A DNA stretch of 25,160 nucleotides from an uncultured Bacteroidales bacterium (GCA_900546395.1 URDD01000038.1:1-25160), one strand, 5' to 3'; shown: positions 1 through 8,863, counted from the first letter of the stretch. Notes: generated by a model from the letters alone, not told the origin. A program made the numbers and translations.

Positions 1-853
1 CCGAAATATACTCCATTTCATCCAGCAAAGACCTCAACGGCAACTGGGTCGTCTTGAACGTAAATTTCCTTGAATACAGTGTTTTATCCCCGACGTCAAA
101 CTTAACTCCATACCACCGGCTCAAAACATCGGTAACCTCTCCGAGACTGGAATTACGGAATGATATTATATTTTTCGTCCAAAGTGATGCGCTTTCAGGG
201 TTATCCATTCTGTTGATTGATACTTTACGTGTAACCCTGTCAAAGGACAGTTTTTCCGAAGGACTTATAGAATATTTGAAGTCACCGGCTTCAAATGTCA
301 CTTCTCCGTCCAGAAGAACTATATCGATATTATTTCTTTCCGGATAAGCCTCAACATTGAAAGTAGTTCCATAGACTTTAAGCTCTGTATCAAAAATATT
401 CACTACGAACGGACGCCTGGCGTTCTTTTCCACTTCAAAAAAAGCTTCACCCTCCAGTTTTATATTCCTTTCTGCAATTCCCCAAAACTGCGGATAAGAA
501 ATTTTCGCTCCGGCATTAAGGTAAACTTTGGTCCCGTCCTGAAACACCATTACCTTCCTTTCTCCCACTCTTGCCGATTCTGTCTTGATGTCAGATTCGG
601 CCCAAAGGGTATGCCCGAGTCTGGAATCTATATTATGCCATACCAGTAAGATCAAGACTACAGGAACAAGAAATACTACGGAATAAAGAATCACCTTCTT
701 TCTCCTTTTTATTCTGAAGACCTGATCCATTTTCAGATGCAGATTTTCAAGAATCTCCTCCGAGGGAACATCGTTATCTTTCATAAATCTGATGTCCTCA
801 GCTTTTATTTCACTGAGTGCCTGCTCTATCACTTCTTTGTCTTTTACCGTCAT
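1..853 (-). CDS. FecR-type anti-sigma factor, 3' end beyond window
   Basis: Inner-membrane anti-sigma factor that would hold the adjacent ECF sigma factor until an outer-membrane transporter signals. The frame is open from the ATG at 851-853 to the window edge, giving 284 complete codons; family members are usually a little over 300 residues, so only the C-terminal end is missing. About 50 mostly charged cytoplasmic residues come first, then one membrane helix (about residues 53-73, rich in V, L and I), then a periplasmic FecR domain with the hallmarks DGTKVYLNAGAKISYP, EGEAFFEV and YGTTFNVEAY. Near the right position a DUF4974-like stretch follows (ISFRNSSLGEVTDVL). The ATG overlaps the sigma-factor stop as ATGA, so translation is probably coupled. 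In Bacteroidales such pairs usually precede SusC/SusD genes, which would lie to the left, outside the window. The assignment rests on motifs read by eye. Confidence 0.93.
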   Translation of the reverse strand, partial: MTVKDKEVIEQALSEIKAEDIRFMKDNDVPSEEILENLHLKMDQVFRIKRRKKVILYSVVFLVPVVLILLVWHNIDSRLGHTLWAESDIKTESARVGERKVMVFQDGTKVYLNAGAKISYPQFWGIAERNIKLEGEAFFEVEKNARRPFVVNIFDTELKVYGTTFNVEAYPERNNIDIVLLDGEVTFEAGDFKYSISPSEKLSFDRVTRKVSINRMDNPESASLWTKNIISFRNSSLGEVTDVLSRWYGVKFDVGDKTLYSRKFTFKTTQLPLRSLLDEMEYIS

Positions 854-1440
854 AATGAAAATAATAACAAAAATGTCTTCAAATCCTTCATTTTATTCCT
901 CAAAGCTTTTATAGCCAGCCTATAGTGTACGTTCACTGTATTCAGAGACAGCCCCATATTTTCAGCTATATCACTATTGCTCACACCTTTACGTCTTTCT
1001 TTTGCAACTATTTTCTGCTGCATCGGCAAACTATCTATCGCATCATCCAAAAGCATTTGCATTTCCTTTTTATCTGCACGGTCAAGCACTTCCGCACCTT
1101 CACACAAGCCATTGTCAATAAATATATTATAATTATTGACAAGCCTTGTCTGATAGTTTCTTATATAATTCAGGACTCTGTTTCGTGTCATTGAATACAA
1201 ATAACTTTTGAAGTTTATATCTTCAGGCAGCAAATCCCCATGTTCCCAAACCTTCAGAAAAACTTCCTGTATTATATCCGAAGCATCATCCTTATTTTTT
1301 ATAATATTGCAGGCAAATACAAATAAATGTCTGTGATACTTCATATAAATGGTATCAAATGCCATCCTGTCGTACTTTCTGATACGGCAAAGCAATTCCT
1401 TGTCGCTCAAACTGTCCTGCAGAACATTATCCTTTTCCAT
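850..1440 (-). CDS. ECF RNA polymerase sigma factor (Bacteroidetes type)
   Basis: A 196-residue extracytoplasmic-function sigma factor directing RNA polymerase to a small regulon, most likely a neighbouring polysaccharide- or iron-complex-uptake locus. Region 2 lies at about residues 25-95 (YDRMAFDTIYMKYHRHLFVF, then DDASDIIQEVFLKVWE). Region 4 is in the last third, with a helix-turn-helix (GVSNSDIAENMGLSLNTVNV followed by HYRLAIKALR). No other sigma regions are present, as expected for the family. It sits 33 nt downstream of murA on the same strand and its stop overlaps the FecR start as ATGA. The pairing with a FecR protein is the standard transmembrane signalling arrangement. Whether it is read from its own promoter inside murA or by read-through is not visible. 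Confidence 0.95.
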   Translation of the reverse strand: MEKDNVLQDSLSDKELLCRIRKYDRMAFDTIYMKYHRHLFVFACNIIKNKDDASDIIQEVFLKVWEHGDLLPEDINFKSYLYSMTRNRVLNYIRNYQTRLVNNYNIFIDNGLCEGAEVLDRADKKEMQMLLDDAIDSLPMQQKIVAKERRKGVSNSDIAENMGLSLNTVNVHYRLAIKALRNKMKDLKTFLLLFSL

Positions 1441-1473
1441 CTATATGACACTTATGAATACGAAAAATGTTAA

Positions 1474-2787
1474 TTACTGTCGTGTAATACGTGCACCAAG
1501 AGCATTGAGGCGGAGGTCAATATCTTCATATCCTCTGTCAATCTGCTCTATATTACCGATAATACTTGTACCGCTTGCAGACATGGCTGCTATCAAAAGA
1601 GCAATACCGGCCCTGATGTCAGGAGATACCATATTGCCTGGCTTGAGTCTGAAATTGTGGTCGTGACCTATGACGACAGCCCTGTGCGGGTCACACAGAA
1701 TAATCTGCGCACCCATATCTATAAGCTTGTCAACAAAGAAAAGACGGCTTTCGAACATCTTCTGGTGAATCAGCACACTGCCCTTGCACTGGGTGGCTAC
1801 AACAAGCATCACACTGAGAAGATCCGGAGTAAGTCCCGGCCATGGAGCATCCGCCATAGTCATAATGGAACCGTCAAGGAAAGATTCTATGACATAACTC
1901 TCCTGCTCAGGGATGAAAATATCAGAACCGCGTTCTTCCAGATTCACTCCGAGCCTGCGGAATGACTCCGGGATAATGCCAAGATTTTCAGGAGATACAT
2001 CCTTGATAGTTATGGAACTGCGGTTAAGGGCAGCCATTCCTATAAAACTTCCCACTTCTATCATATCTGGAAGAATCACATGCTCAGTACCATGAAGGCT
2101 GTCCACACCATGAACGGTGAGCATATTGGACCCTATACCTTCTATGCTGGCCCCCATAGAGACAAGCATCCTGGATAGTTGCTGTATATATGGCTCACAG
2201 GCGGCATTGTAAATTACAGTCTTTCCTTGAGAAAGAGAAGCCGCCATCAGAATATTGGCAGTACCTGTCACCGAGGCCTCGTCCAACAGCATATATTTTC
2301 CTCTGAGTCTGTCACCTGAAGATACACTCAAATGAAAAGCCCTGAGATTCTGGTCATACTCAAGAGAGGCTCCAAGATTAACCATGCCTGTTATGTGCGT
2401 ATCTACACGTCGTCTTCCGATCTTGTCTCCGCCCGGCTTGGGAAAATAAGCATGGCCGAAGCGCGCCAGAAGAGGGCCTACTACCATAACAGAGCCACGA
2501 AGTGACGCGCACTTATGTACAAAATCCTCGCTCTCTATATAAGCTGTATCTACAGAATCCGCCTTGAAAGTATATTTTCCTTTTTCATGCCTGGTCACCT
2601 TAACACCCATTCCTTCCAAAAGCAGAATGAGATTCCTGACATCAAGGATTTCAGGAACATTGGAAATAGTAACCTCCTCATCTGTGAGAAGAACTGCACT
2701 TATCACTTCCAGTGCTTCGTTTTTTGCTCCCTGCGGTCTGATAGTCCCGCTCAGTTTATGTCCTCCTTCTATAACAAAAGAACTCAT
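1474..2787 (-). CDS. murA: UDP-N-acetylglucosamine 1-carboxyvinyltransferase MurA
   Basis: Cytoplasmic enzyme of the first committed step of peptidoglycan synthesis: it transfers enolpyruvate from phosphoenolpyruvate to UDP-GlcNAc. The 437-residue length and EPSP-synthase-like fold signatures fit: HKLSGTIRPQGAKNEAL at the start (with the conserved K-N pair), LRGSVMVVGPLLARFG, LLDEASVTGTANILMA, DMIEVGSFIGMAAL, and RAGIALLIAAMSASG near the end. The loop that carries the catalytic Cys in E. coli (Cys115, in PGGC) here reads PGGDKIGRRRVD, so the residue is Asp121 (codon GAC at 2425-2427). Asp at this position is known to leave the enzyme active but insensitive to fosfomycin. The gene lies 57 nt downstream of murB, so two successive steps of UDP-MurNAc synthesis are adjacent. 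Confidence 0.98.
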   Translation of the reverse strand: MSSFVIEGGHKLSGTIRPQGAKNEALEVISAVLLTDEEVTISNVPEILDVRNLILLLEGMGVKVTRHEKGKYTFKADSVDTAYIESEDFVHKCASLRGSVMVVGPLLARFGHAYFPKPGGDKIGRRRVDTHITGMVNLGASLEYDQNLRAFHLSVSSGDRLRGKYMLLDEASVTGTANILMAASLSQGKTVIYNAACEPYIQQLSRMLVSMGASIEGIGSNMLTVHGVDSLHGTEHVILPDMIEVGSFIGMAALNRSSITIKDVSPENLGIIPESFRRLGVNLEERGSDIFIPEQESYVIESFLDGSIMTMADAPWPGLTPDLLSVMLVVATQCKGSVLIHQKMFESRLFFVDKLIDMGAQIILCDPHRAVVIGHDHNFRLKPGNMVSPDIRAGIALLIAAMSASGTSIIGNIEQIDRGYEDIDLRLNALGARITRQ

Positions 2788-2844
2788 ATTCCAATATTTA
2801 TATGGTCAGTAAAACAATTCATTAGAATCCAACATGGCAAAAAA

Positions 2845-3918
2845 TCAGAGTATATGCTCAACTTCCGGATGAAGTTCTATGCCGAATCTACTCTTCACGG
2901 ATGCCACAATCTTGTTTTCAAGAGCAACAACCTCGTCTGGAGAGGCTTTTCCAGTAAAGTTGACTATAACAAGAGGCTGCTTCTCATAAACAGCTACATT
3001 TCCCTCCCTGTATCCTTTCCAGCCGCACTGGTCAATAAGCCATGCAGCAGGAATCTTGACAAAACCGGAGCCTGCATCATAATGAGGTACAATGTATTCG
3101 TCTCCATTATGAGCCCGTGCATAATTGGCCACTCTGTCATAGTCTGATTTAGGGACTACAGGATTTTTGAAGAAACTTCCTGCACTGCCCATTACAGACG
3201 GAGACGGCAGTTTTGAATCCCGGATACCGGTAACAGTCCTGCGTACAAGTCCCGGAGTTATTACTCCAGAGGGTGCTGCTGATTCTACAGCACTGCGGAC
3301 ATGTCCGTAATCCAGTCTGGGCCTTGGTACTTCTGAAAGCCGGAATACTACAGAGGTGACTATATAGCGTCCTTTGGCTGTATCTTTGAAGATTGAATCA
3401 CGATAGCCGTAACGGCATTCAGCGACACCGAATACACGGGATGCCCCGGTAAGCGTGTCAAAACACCTGACCTCACGGATCATATCACATACTTCCACAC
3501 CATATGCTCCGATATTCTGCACTGCTGCCGCCCCGACTTCTCCAGGAATTCCTGAAAGGTTTTCAGGTCCCCATAGCCCTTTTTCCGCACACCATGCACA
3601 GAAATCATCCCAGATGACACCCGCTCCTGCCTCTACTATAACCTCTCCGTTCTCAGAAGATGATAGCTCATTTATGAAAGAGATACCTGAATGAAAGACA
3701 GTCCCGGGAAAATCACGGGTAAACAACAGGTTGCTTCCTCCCCCGATATGCATAAAAGGCTGAGGAAACTCGGGCCTGGATAAAGAAGGGACACAGTCCG
3801 ATTCACAGAAAACCCCTTTCAGCTGCTCTACCGAATCATATTCGACGAAACAGGCACAATACACCTTCATCCCGAAGGTGTTCATGCCTGTAAGATCCTT
3901 GTCGTATTCTGTCTTCAT
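2845..3918 (-). CDS. murB: UDP-N-acetylenolpyruvoylglucosamine reductase MurB
   Basis: FAD- and NADPH-dependent cytoplasmic reductase making UDP-MurNAc from the MurA product. It looks like a type I (E. coli-like) MurB. Counting from the ATG at 3918 (357 residues) it shows an NTFG motif near residue 13, GGGSNLLF (FAD binding) near 59-66, NLSGIPGEVGAAAVQNIGAYG, CRYGYRDSIFK (the Arg next to the flavin), GSFFKNP with the Ser proton donor near residue 248, and HPEVEHIL with the catalytic Glu at the C-terminus. An in-frame ATG exists at 3936, immediately after the metG stop (TAA then ATG), and would add six residues. I prefer 3918 because it places NTFG at the distance usual in relatives. It is co-directional with metG and murA in a tight cluster. 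Confidence 0.96.
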   Translation of the reverse strand: MKTEYDKDLTGMNTFGMKVYCACFVEYDSVEQLKGVFCESDCVPSLSRPEFPQPFMHIGGGSNLLFTRDFPGTVFHSGISFINELSSSENGEVIVEAGAGVIWDDFCAWCAEKGLWGPENLSGIPGEVGAAAVQNIGAYGVEVCDMIREVRCFDTLTGASRVFGVAECRYGYRDSIFKDTAKGRYIVTSVVFRLSEVPRPRLDYGHVRSAVESAAPSGVITPGLVRRTVTGIRDSKLPSPSVMGSAGSFFKNPVVPKSDYDRVANYARAHNGDEYIVPHYDAGSGFVKIPAAWLIDQCGWKGYREGNVAVYEKQPLVIVNFTGKASPDEVVALENKIVASVKSRFGIELHPEVEHIL

Positions 3919-3936
3919 ACCATAACAGACTAGCAT

Positions 3937-6123
3937 TTAACCTATTTCAGCTCCGTTGGAAAGAGTTTCCTGAGGAGTGACAAAACGCATCTTGCCGTCT
4001 CCCTGGCGGGCCATAAGAATCATACCCTTGGATTCAATGCCACGGATTTTGCGCGGTGCGAGATTGGCAAGAATACAAATCTGCTTTCCTACCATATCTT
4101 CAGGGGCATAATATTCTGCAATGCCAGAAACAATGACGCGTGTATCTATTCCTGTATCAATCGTAAGCTTCAGCAATTTGTCTGTCTTTGGAACTCTCTC
4201 AGCTTCAAGCACGGTAGCAGTACGGATATCCATCTTCTCGAAATCATCAAAGGTACACTCTGCTTTCTGAGGCGCCACTTTCGCAGCCTCAACTGCTGCC
4301 TGGGCCGCCTCGTTGGCTTTTCTTGTGTCTTCAAGACGCTGAATCTGAGCATCTACTACTGTATCCTCAATCTTTGAGAAAAGAAGCGCAGCTTCACCGA
4401 GCTGATGACCGGCAGGAAGGATTGCAGTATTTCCAAGGCTGTTCCATGACAGGGTGACATCAAAAGTCTGCGCCGCAGACATTCCTGCGGATACAGTATG
4501 AAGTGCAGCCGACTCCCCTTCTTTATAAATATTTACCCCGCAAGTACCTTCTTCACCTTTTCTATAATCAGAGCCGGCATTCATGCCGACATTCAGAATT
4601 TCACGGAGTTTCTGCGCCGAGAACGGGAGGAAAGGCTCGAATGCCACTGCCAGATCAGCACAGATCTGAAGAGATACGTTCAGTATTGATGCTGTCCTGT
4701 CCATATCAGTCTTGGCGACTTTCCAAGGCTCGGTATCAGTAAGGTACTTGTTACCAAGACGTGCTATATTCATCGCTTCCTTAAGAGCCTCGCGGAACTT
4801 GTAGTTTTCAATATTTTCCTCTATAGACTTTTTCAGTGCAGGTATCTGGGACAAGGTTTCAGCATCTATTGCCTCAGGTTTCAAGTCTGCAGGCACCTTA
4901 CCTCCGAAATATTTGTGAGTAAGGACAACTGCCCTGTTTACAAAGTTTCCGAGAATTGCAACCAGTTCACTATTGTTGCGTGCCTGGAAATCTTTCCATG
5001 TAAAATCATTGTCCTTTGTCTCAGGAGCATTTGCACAGAGTACATATCTGAGCACATCTTCCTGCCCGGGGAACTGCTCAAGATACTCGTTGAGCCATAC
5101 AGCCCAGTTTTTGGATGTAGATATCTTGTTGCTTTCCAGATTCAGGAACTCATTTGCCGGAACATTGTCCGGAAGGATATAGTCTCCGTATGCCTTCAGC
5201 ATTGAAGGAAAAACAATACAGTGGAAAACAATATTGTCCTTTCCTATGAAATGAACAAGTTTCGTATCTTCTGACTTCCACCATTTCTCCCAACTCTGAG
5301 GAAGGAGCTCCTTTGTATTTGAAATATAACCGATAGGAGCATCAAACCACACATAAAGGACCTTGCCCTCAGCACCTTCTACTGGTACAGGGACGCCCCA
5401 GTCCAAATCACGGCTGACAGCGCGTGGCTGGAGGCCCCCGTCAATCCAGGACTTGCACTGGCCATACACATTTGTCCTCCATTCCTTGTGTCCGTCAAGG
5501 ATCCACTCTTTCAGCCAAGGCTCGTACTGGTCTAAAGGCAGATACCAGTGCTTTGTCTTTTTCTTTACCGGCTCGCTTCCGCTCAGGGCCGAACGCGGAT
5601 TGATCAGTTCGTCAGGACTGAGAGTGCTTCCGCATTTTTCACACTGGTCACCATAAGCGCCTTCTGCACCACACTTAGGACAGGTTCCGGTAATATAACG
5701 GTCTGCAAGGAATGTCTTAGCCTCCGTATCATAATACTGCTCGCTTTCCTTCTCGATGAATTTGCCATCATCGTACATCTTTCTGAAAAACTCTGATGCA
5801 GTCTCAGCATGTACCTTTGAAGAAGTCCTTGAATAAATGTCGAAATTGATACCAAGTCCGGCAAAAGACTTCTTAATAATATTGTGATATCTGTCAACAA
5901 CATCCTGAGGTGTACAACCTTCCTTTTTTGCCTTTATGGTAATCGGGACACCGTGCTCGTCAGAACCGCAGACAAACAGCACATCTTCTCCGCGCATTCT
6001 CAGATATCTGACATAAACGTCAGCCGGAACATAGACTCCGGCAAGATGACCGATATGCACCGGGCCGTTTGCATATGGAAGCGCACAGGTAACCAATGTG
6101 CGACCGTAATTTTCTTTTTTCAT
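3937..6123 (-). CDS. metG: Methionyl-tRNA synthetase with C-terminal tRNA-binding domain
   Basis: Cytoplasmic class I aminoacyl-tRNA synthetase charging tRNA-Met; 728 residues. The Rossmann catalytic core begins with PYANGPVHIGHLAG (the HIGH motif at residues 23-26). A knuckle insert carries one four-Cys zinc site (Cys148, 151, 161, 164). The second signature loop is KISTSK at residues 333-338 instead of the canonical KMSKS; I recall the same variant from other Bacteroidota MetRS. The anticodon-binding helical domain follows (TWKDFQARNNSELVAILGNF). After an Ala/Glu-rich linker, residues from about 625 form an EMAPII-like tRNA-binding domain (FEKMDIRTATVLEAERVP, then NLAPRKIRGIESKGMIL), the dimerising long form of MetRS. 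Its stop abuts an upstream ATG of the murB frame, and 12 nt separate its start from the dnaG stop. Confidence 0.98.
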   Translation of the reverse strand: MKKENYGRTLVTCALPYANGPVHIGHLAGVYVPADVYVRYLRMRGEDVLFVCGSDEHGVPITIKAKKEGCTPQDVVDRYHNIIKKSFAGLGINFDIYSRTSSKVHAETASEFFRKMYDDGKFIEKESEQYYDTEAKTFLADRYITGTCPKCGAEGAYGDQCEKCGSTLSPDELINPRSALSGSEPVKKKTKHWYLPLDQYEPWLKEWILDGHKEWRTNVYGQCKSWIDGGLQPRAVSRDLDWGVPVPVEGAEGKVLYVWFDAPIGYISNTKELLPQSWEKWWKSEDTKLVHFIGKDNIVFHCIVFPSMLKAYGDYILPDNVPANEFLNLESNKISTSKNWAVWLNEYLEQFPGQEDVLRYVLCANAPETKDNDFTWKDFQARNNSELVAILGNFVNRAVVLTHKYFGGKVPADLKPEAIDAETLSQIPALKKSIEENIENYKFREALKEAMNIARLGNKYLTDTEPWKVAKTDMDRTASILNVSLQICADLAVAFEPFLPFSAQKLREILNVGMNAGSDYRKGEEGTCGVNIYKEGESAALHTVSAGMSAAQTFDVTLSWNSLGNTAILPAGHQLGEAALLFSKIEDTVVDAQIQRLEDTRKANEAAQAAVEAAKVAPQKAECTFDDFEKMDIRTATVLEAERVPKTDKLLKLTIDTGIDTRVIVSGIAEYYAPEDMVGKQICILANLAPRKIRGIESKGMILMARQGDGKMRFVTPQETLSNGAEIG

Positions 6124-6135
6124 ATCTAAAATATA

Positions 6136-8148
6136 TTATCTACCTAACTTATTATTAACCATTAATTTGGTTCTATTCCACAAATTAATCTCATTCAGTA
6201 TTTCCACCTGTTTCTGCGCATCATCCCCTGCAGCAGCCAGATCAGACGACAGTGAGATCAGTTTCTTTTCTATCCTCTTTACCTGATATGCCAGAAGCGC
6301 TTTGGGGACAAAAGTGACAAGCTGGGTAGAGAGCGCAGTAAGTGAATTCCTGTAATTCTGCACAGTTATCATATACTTCTCTACCAGAAGATCCGCTACA
6401 ATATCAGACACGGACTTGTCAGGACTGTTCATCAGGATTTTCTGTATCTGTCCCTGCGGCATACCTTCATCGTACATTCTGAAATATTCGTCATAAACGC
6501 GACGGTACATCGAATTGGTAAAGACAACAGAATCTGCAGCCAATGCTGAATCTATAAACTCTGCAACTGTAACAGACTCTCCTCCAGCAACATAAAACTC
6601 AGAATCCGAATCAAATGCCATATGTTCTTCACCATGCTCTATTATAAAGCCCAACAGTTCTTTTTCACATGGTTCCAGAATCTTATCCTCAAAAACACGG
6701 GCAGGTATATCTGTCTTTAAATCCCGGGAAATACCAGTATTCACACTGCTGCCCGAAATATAACCGTCACGATATCCGTCAGTTTCACCTTCATCCCCGG
6801 ACTCACGCCTGCGCCTGTACTCACTCTGCTTTTTATCAGCTACCAATATCTCTGTCCTTGTTTTCAATATTCTCTCAAACAAGATACCGGACTCAATATT
6901 GAATTTCGATGCAGTCATTTCGACATATACGGAACGCTTGACGGCATCAGGAATCAGAGCAATAGTATCAGCGATGTCATTTATAAGTTCAGCCTTCTTC
7001 AAAGGATCATTGCCGGCCTGTCCGAGCAGAAGATCAGATTTGAATCCTATAAAATCCTGTTCATGGGCAGCAATATACGAATTTGTCTCATCCAGCGTAT
7101 TCTTTCTGGCAAAAGAATCAGGGTCTTCTCCATCCGGAAGCAGAACGACCTTTACATTAAGGCCTTCCTTCAGCACAAGACCGATTCCACGCAGTGCTGC
7201 ATGAATACCTGCAGAGTCACCGTCATATATTATGGTTACATTAGAAGTGAACTTCCGTATAAGCCTTATCTGCTCTACAGTCAGCGATGTACCGCTCGAC
7301 GCCACTACATTGGTAATACCGAGCTGGCACATAGACAGCACATCCAGATAACCTTCTACAAGAAAGCACTTGTCCTGTCTGGAGATCTCATTCTTAGCGA
7401 AATATATTCCATACAGAGACCTGCTTTTCACATAAATCTCTGTCTCTGGAGAATTTACATACTTAGCTACTGTCTTGTCAGTCCTGAGCGTACGGCCTCC
7501 GAATGCTATTACCCTTCCGCTTACAGAATGGATAGGGAACATCACTCTGTCATAAAACCTGTCAGTCAGGGAACCGTCATCTCTTTTCACGGACAACCCT
7601 GTATCGATGAGGAACTCTTCTTTGTATCCAGCTTTCCTGGCAGTATCAGAAAGAGCCCTCTTAGAGGACGGTGACCATCCCAGGCCGAATTTTCTTATAG
7701 TCGCATCTTCCAGACCGCGAGACTTGAAATAGGCATATCCTACAGAGTGACCTTCAGGAGACGAAAGGCTGTCCGAAAAAAAGCCTGCAGCAAATTCAGA
7801 CGTAAGATAAAGACTTTCACTGCGCTGTCTCTTTGCAATTTCCTCAGCACTCTCTTCTTTCTCAACGACTTCAATATTATATTTTCTCGCAAGATATTTC
7901 AACGCCTCGTTGTATGACAGGCTCTCGTGTTCCATAACAAAGCCGACAGCCGTACCGGCCTTTCCGCATCCGAAACATTTATATATTCCCTTTGCCGGAG
8001 ACACATAGAATGACGGTGTCTTTTCGTTATGAAAGGGACAGCACGCAATAAAATTCGTCCCTCTTTTTTTCAGAGAGACGAAATCGCCGACCACATCCAC
8101 AATCTGCGCAGCGTCAAGTATTCTGTCAACTGTTTCCCGGGGAATCAT
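6136..8148 (-). CDS. dnaG: DNA primase DnaG
   Basis: Makes the RNA primers for lagging-strand and origin DNA synthesis, working with the replicative helicase DnaB. The 670-residue length is in the usual range. The N-terminal CHC2 zinc-binding domain shows Cys37, His40, Cys58 and Cys61 (ACCPFHNEKTPSFYVSP and KCFGCGKAG). The RNA-polymerase core has DRFYDRVMFPI and GRVIAFGGRTL. The Toprim fold shows VEGYLDVL with Glu265 and IYDGDSAG with Asp309 and Asp311, the metal-binding acidic residues. The C-terminal third is helical and weakly conserved, as expected for the helicase-interaction domain. The start lies only 2 nt after the stop of the HdeD-like gene and metG begins 12 nt downstream, so the three genes are probably co-transcribed. 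Confidence 0.97.
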   Translation of the reverse strand: MIPRETVDRILDAAQIVDVVGDFVSLKKRGTNFIACCPFHNEKTPSFYVSPAKGIYKCFGCGKAGTAVGFVMEHESLSYNEALKYLARKYNIEVVEKEESAEEIAKRQRSESLYLTSEFAAGFFSDSLSSPEGHSVGYAYFKSRGLEDATIRKFGLGWSPSSKRALSDTARKAGYKEEFLIDTGLSVKRDDGSLTDRFYDRVMFPIHSVSGRVIAFGGRTLRTDKTVAKYVNSPETEIYVKSRSLYGIYFAKNEISRQDKCFLVEGYLDVLSMCQLGITNVVASSGTSLTVEQIRLIRKFTSNVTIIYDGDSAGIHAALRGIGLVLKEGLNVKVVLLPDGEDPDSFARKNTLDETNSYIAAHEQDFIGFKSDLLLGQAGNDPLKKAELINDIADTIALIPDAVKRSVYVEMTASKFNIESGILFERILKTRTEILVADKKQSEYRRRRESGDEGETDGYRDGYISGSSVNTGISRDLKTDIPARVFEDKILEPCEKELLGFIIEHGEEHMAFDSDSEFYVAGGESVTVAEFIDSALAADSVVFTNSMYRRVYDEYFRMYDEGMPQGQIQKILMNSPDKSVSDIVADLLVEKYMITVQNYRNSLTALSTQLVTFVPKALLAYQVKRIEKKLISLSSDLAAAGDDAQKQVEILNEINLWNRTKLMVNNKLGR

Positions 8149-8150
8149 AT

Positions 8151-8777
8151 TCAGATTTTCTCGTAATCGACATCCTTGACCCCGCGGTCATCATCTGAAT
8201 CTTTCTTCTTTTCACCCACAGGCGTGTTGAACTTTATCTCATACTCCTTCATAGCCTTGTGCATATTCCAACTGGAAACCAATTCTGAGACACCATAAAG
8301 AAGAAGGGCAATACCTACTACTACTGTAAGAAACTCCCCCAAGCCGAACGGATGAAAAATCACCATTGCACCTCCTACAGCACATAATACAGGCATAACA
8401 TAGGCCCAGACTCCCACTGTTATAACCTTGCTTGCGCTCAAAAGAGCTGAAATATGAAAAATTCCGAAAAGCATGAGCACAAGACCTATGACAAACATAA
8501 CCACACTTGCCACCTCAGCCGGAAACATGAAAATAACCACGCCAAGTATTATGTCCACAACTGTACTGGTAAGCATCAGCGGAAATCCTCCGTTCTGCCT
8601 GTTCACGAATCCGAAAATCAGAGAAACCAGACCTGAAGCGATGAGAAAAGCAGCAATTACCTGAACTACAATCCTAAGGGCGGATGAAGGAAATGCCATA
8701 ATCACACCTCCCAGCACCATAGCAGCCACAGCCCTCAACAGACCGCCTGTTTTATTTCTGAAACCGAATGTTATCAT
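8151..8777 (-). CDS. DUF308/HdeD-family integral membrane protein
   Basis: A 208-residue inner-membrane protein with about six hydrophobic helices arranged as three helical hairpins between residues 12 and 170. These include segments with AMVLGGVIMAFP, VVDIILGVVIFMFP and VLCAVGGAMVIFHP, a repeated small-residue/FP pattern typical of DUF308 proteins (HdeD family). The last 35 residues are charged and probably cytoplasmic (Lys/Asp-rich). HdeD in E. coli is linked to acid resistance, but most family members have no known function and I infer none here. It is the first gene of the minus-strand run, 2 nt upstream of dnaG, and shares an 86-bp divergent intergenic region with fhs. Its own promoter is not obvious: only a lone -7-like element (TAACTTCG, minus strand, 8805-8812) was seen. 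Confidence 0.82.
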   Translation of the reverse strand: MITFGFRNKTGGLLRAVAAMVLGGVIMAFPSSALRIVVQVIAAFLIASGLVSLIFGFVNRQNGGFPLMLTSTVVDIILGVVIFMFPAEVASVVMFVIGLVLMLFGIFHISALLSASKVITVGVWAYVMPVLCAVGGAMVIFHPFGLGEFLTVVVGIALLLYGVSELVSSWNMHKAMKEYEIKFNTPVGEKKKDSDDDRGVKDVDYEKI

Positions 8778-8800
8778 ATTTAACGTTGTTTATAAATCAT

Positions 8801-8833
8801 TTTGCGAAGTTAACAATTATTCCCCAATATTTG
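8801..8833 (+). promoter_or_regulatory. Predicted Bacteroides-type promoter for fhs
   Basis: TTTG at 8801-8804, 21 nt, then AATATTTG at 8826-8833. This fits the Bacteroidota primary-sigma consensus TTTG-N19-21-TAnnTTTG with one mismatch in the -7 element. Transcription would start near 8840, giving a leader of about 20 nt before the fhs ATG. The region is AT-rich, so chance matches are possible. Confidence 0.45.
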
Positions 8834-8863
8834 CTATTTTCGCACCCCAATAATTAAATGACC

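Noticed and set aside
2515..3147. 210-codon plus-strand open frame across the murA/murB junction
   Set aside because: Antisense to two clear housekeeping genes and without any motif.
7063..7674. 203-codon plus-strand open frame inside dnaG
   Set aside because: Antisense to the Toprim and core region of dnaG; no domain or promoter.
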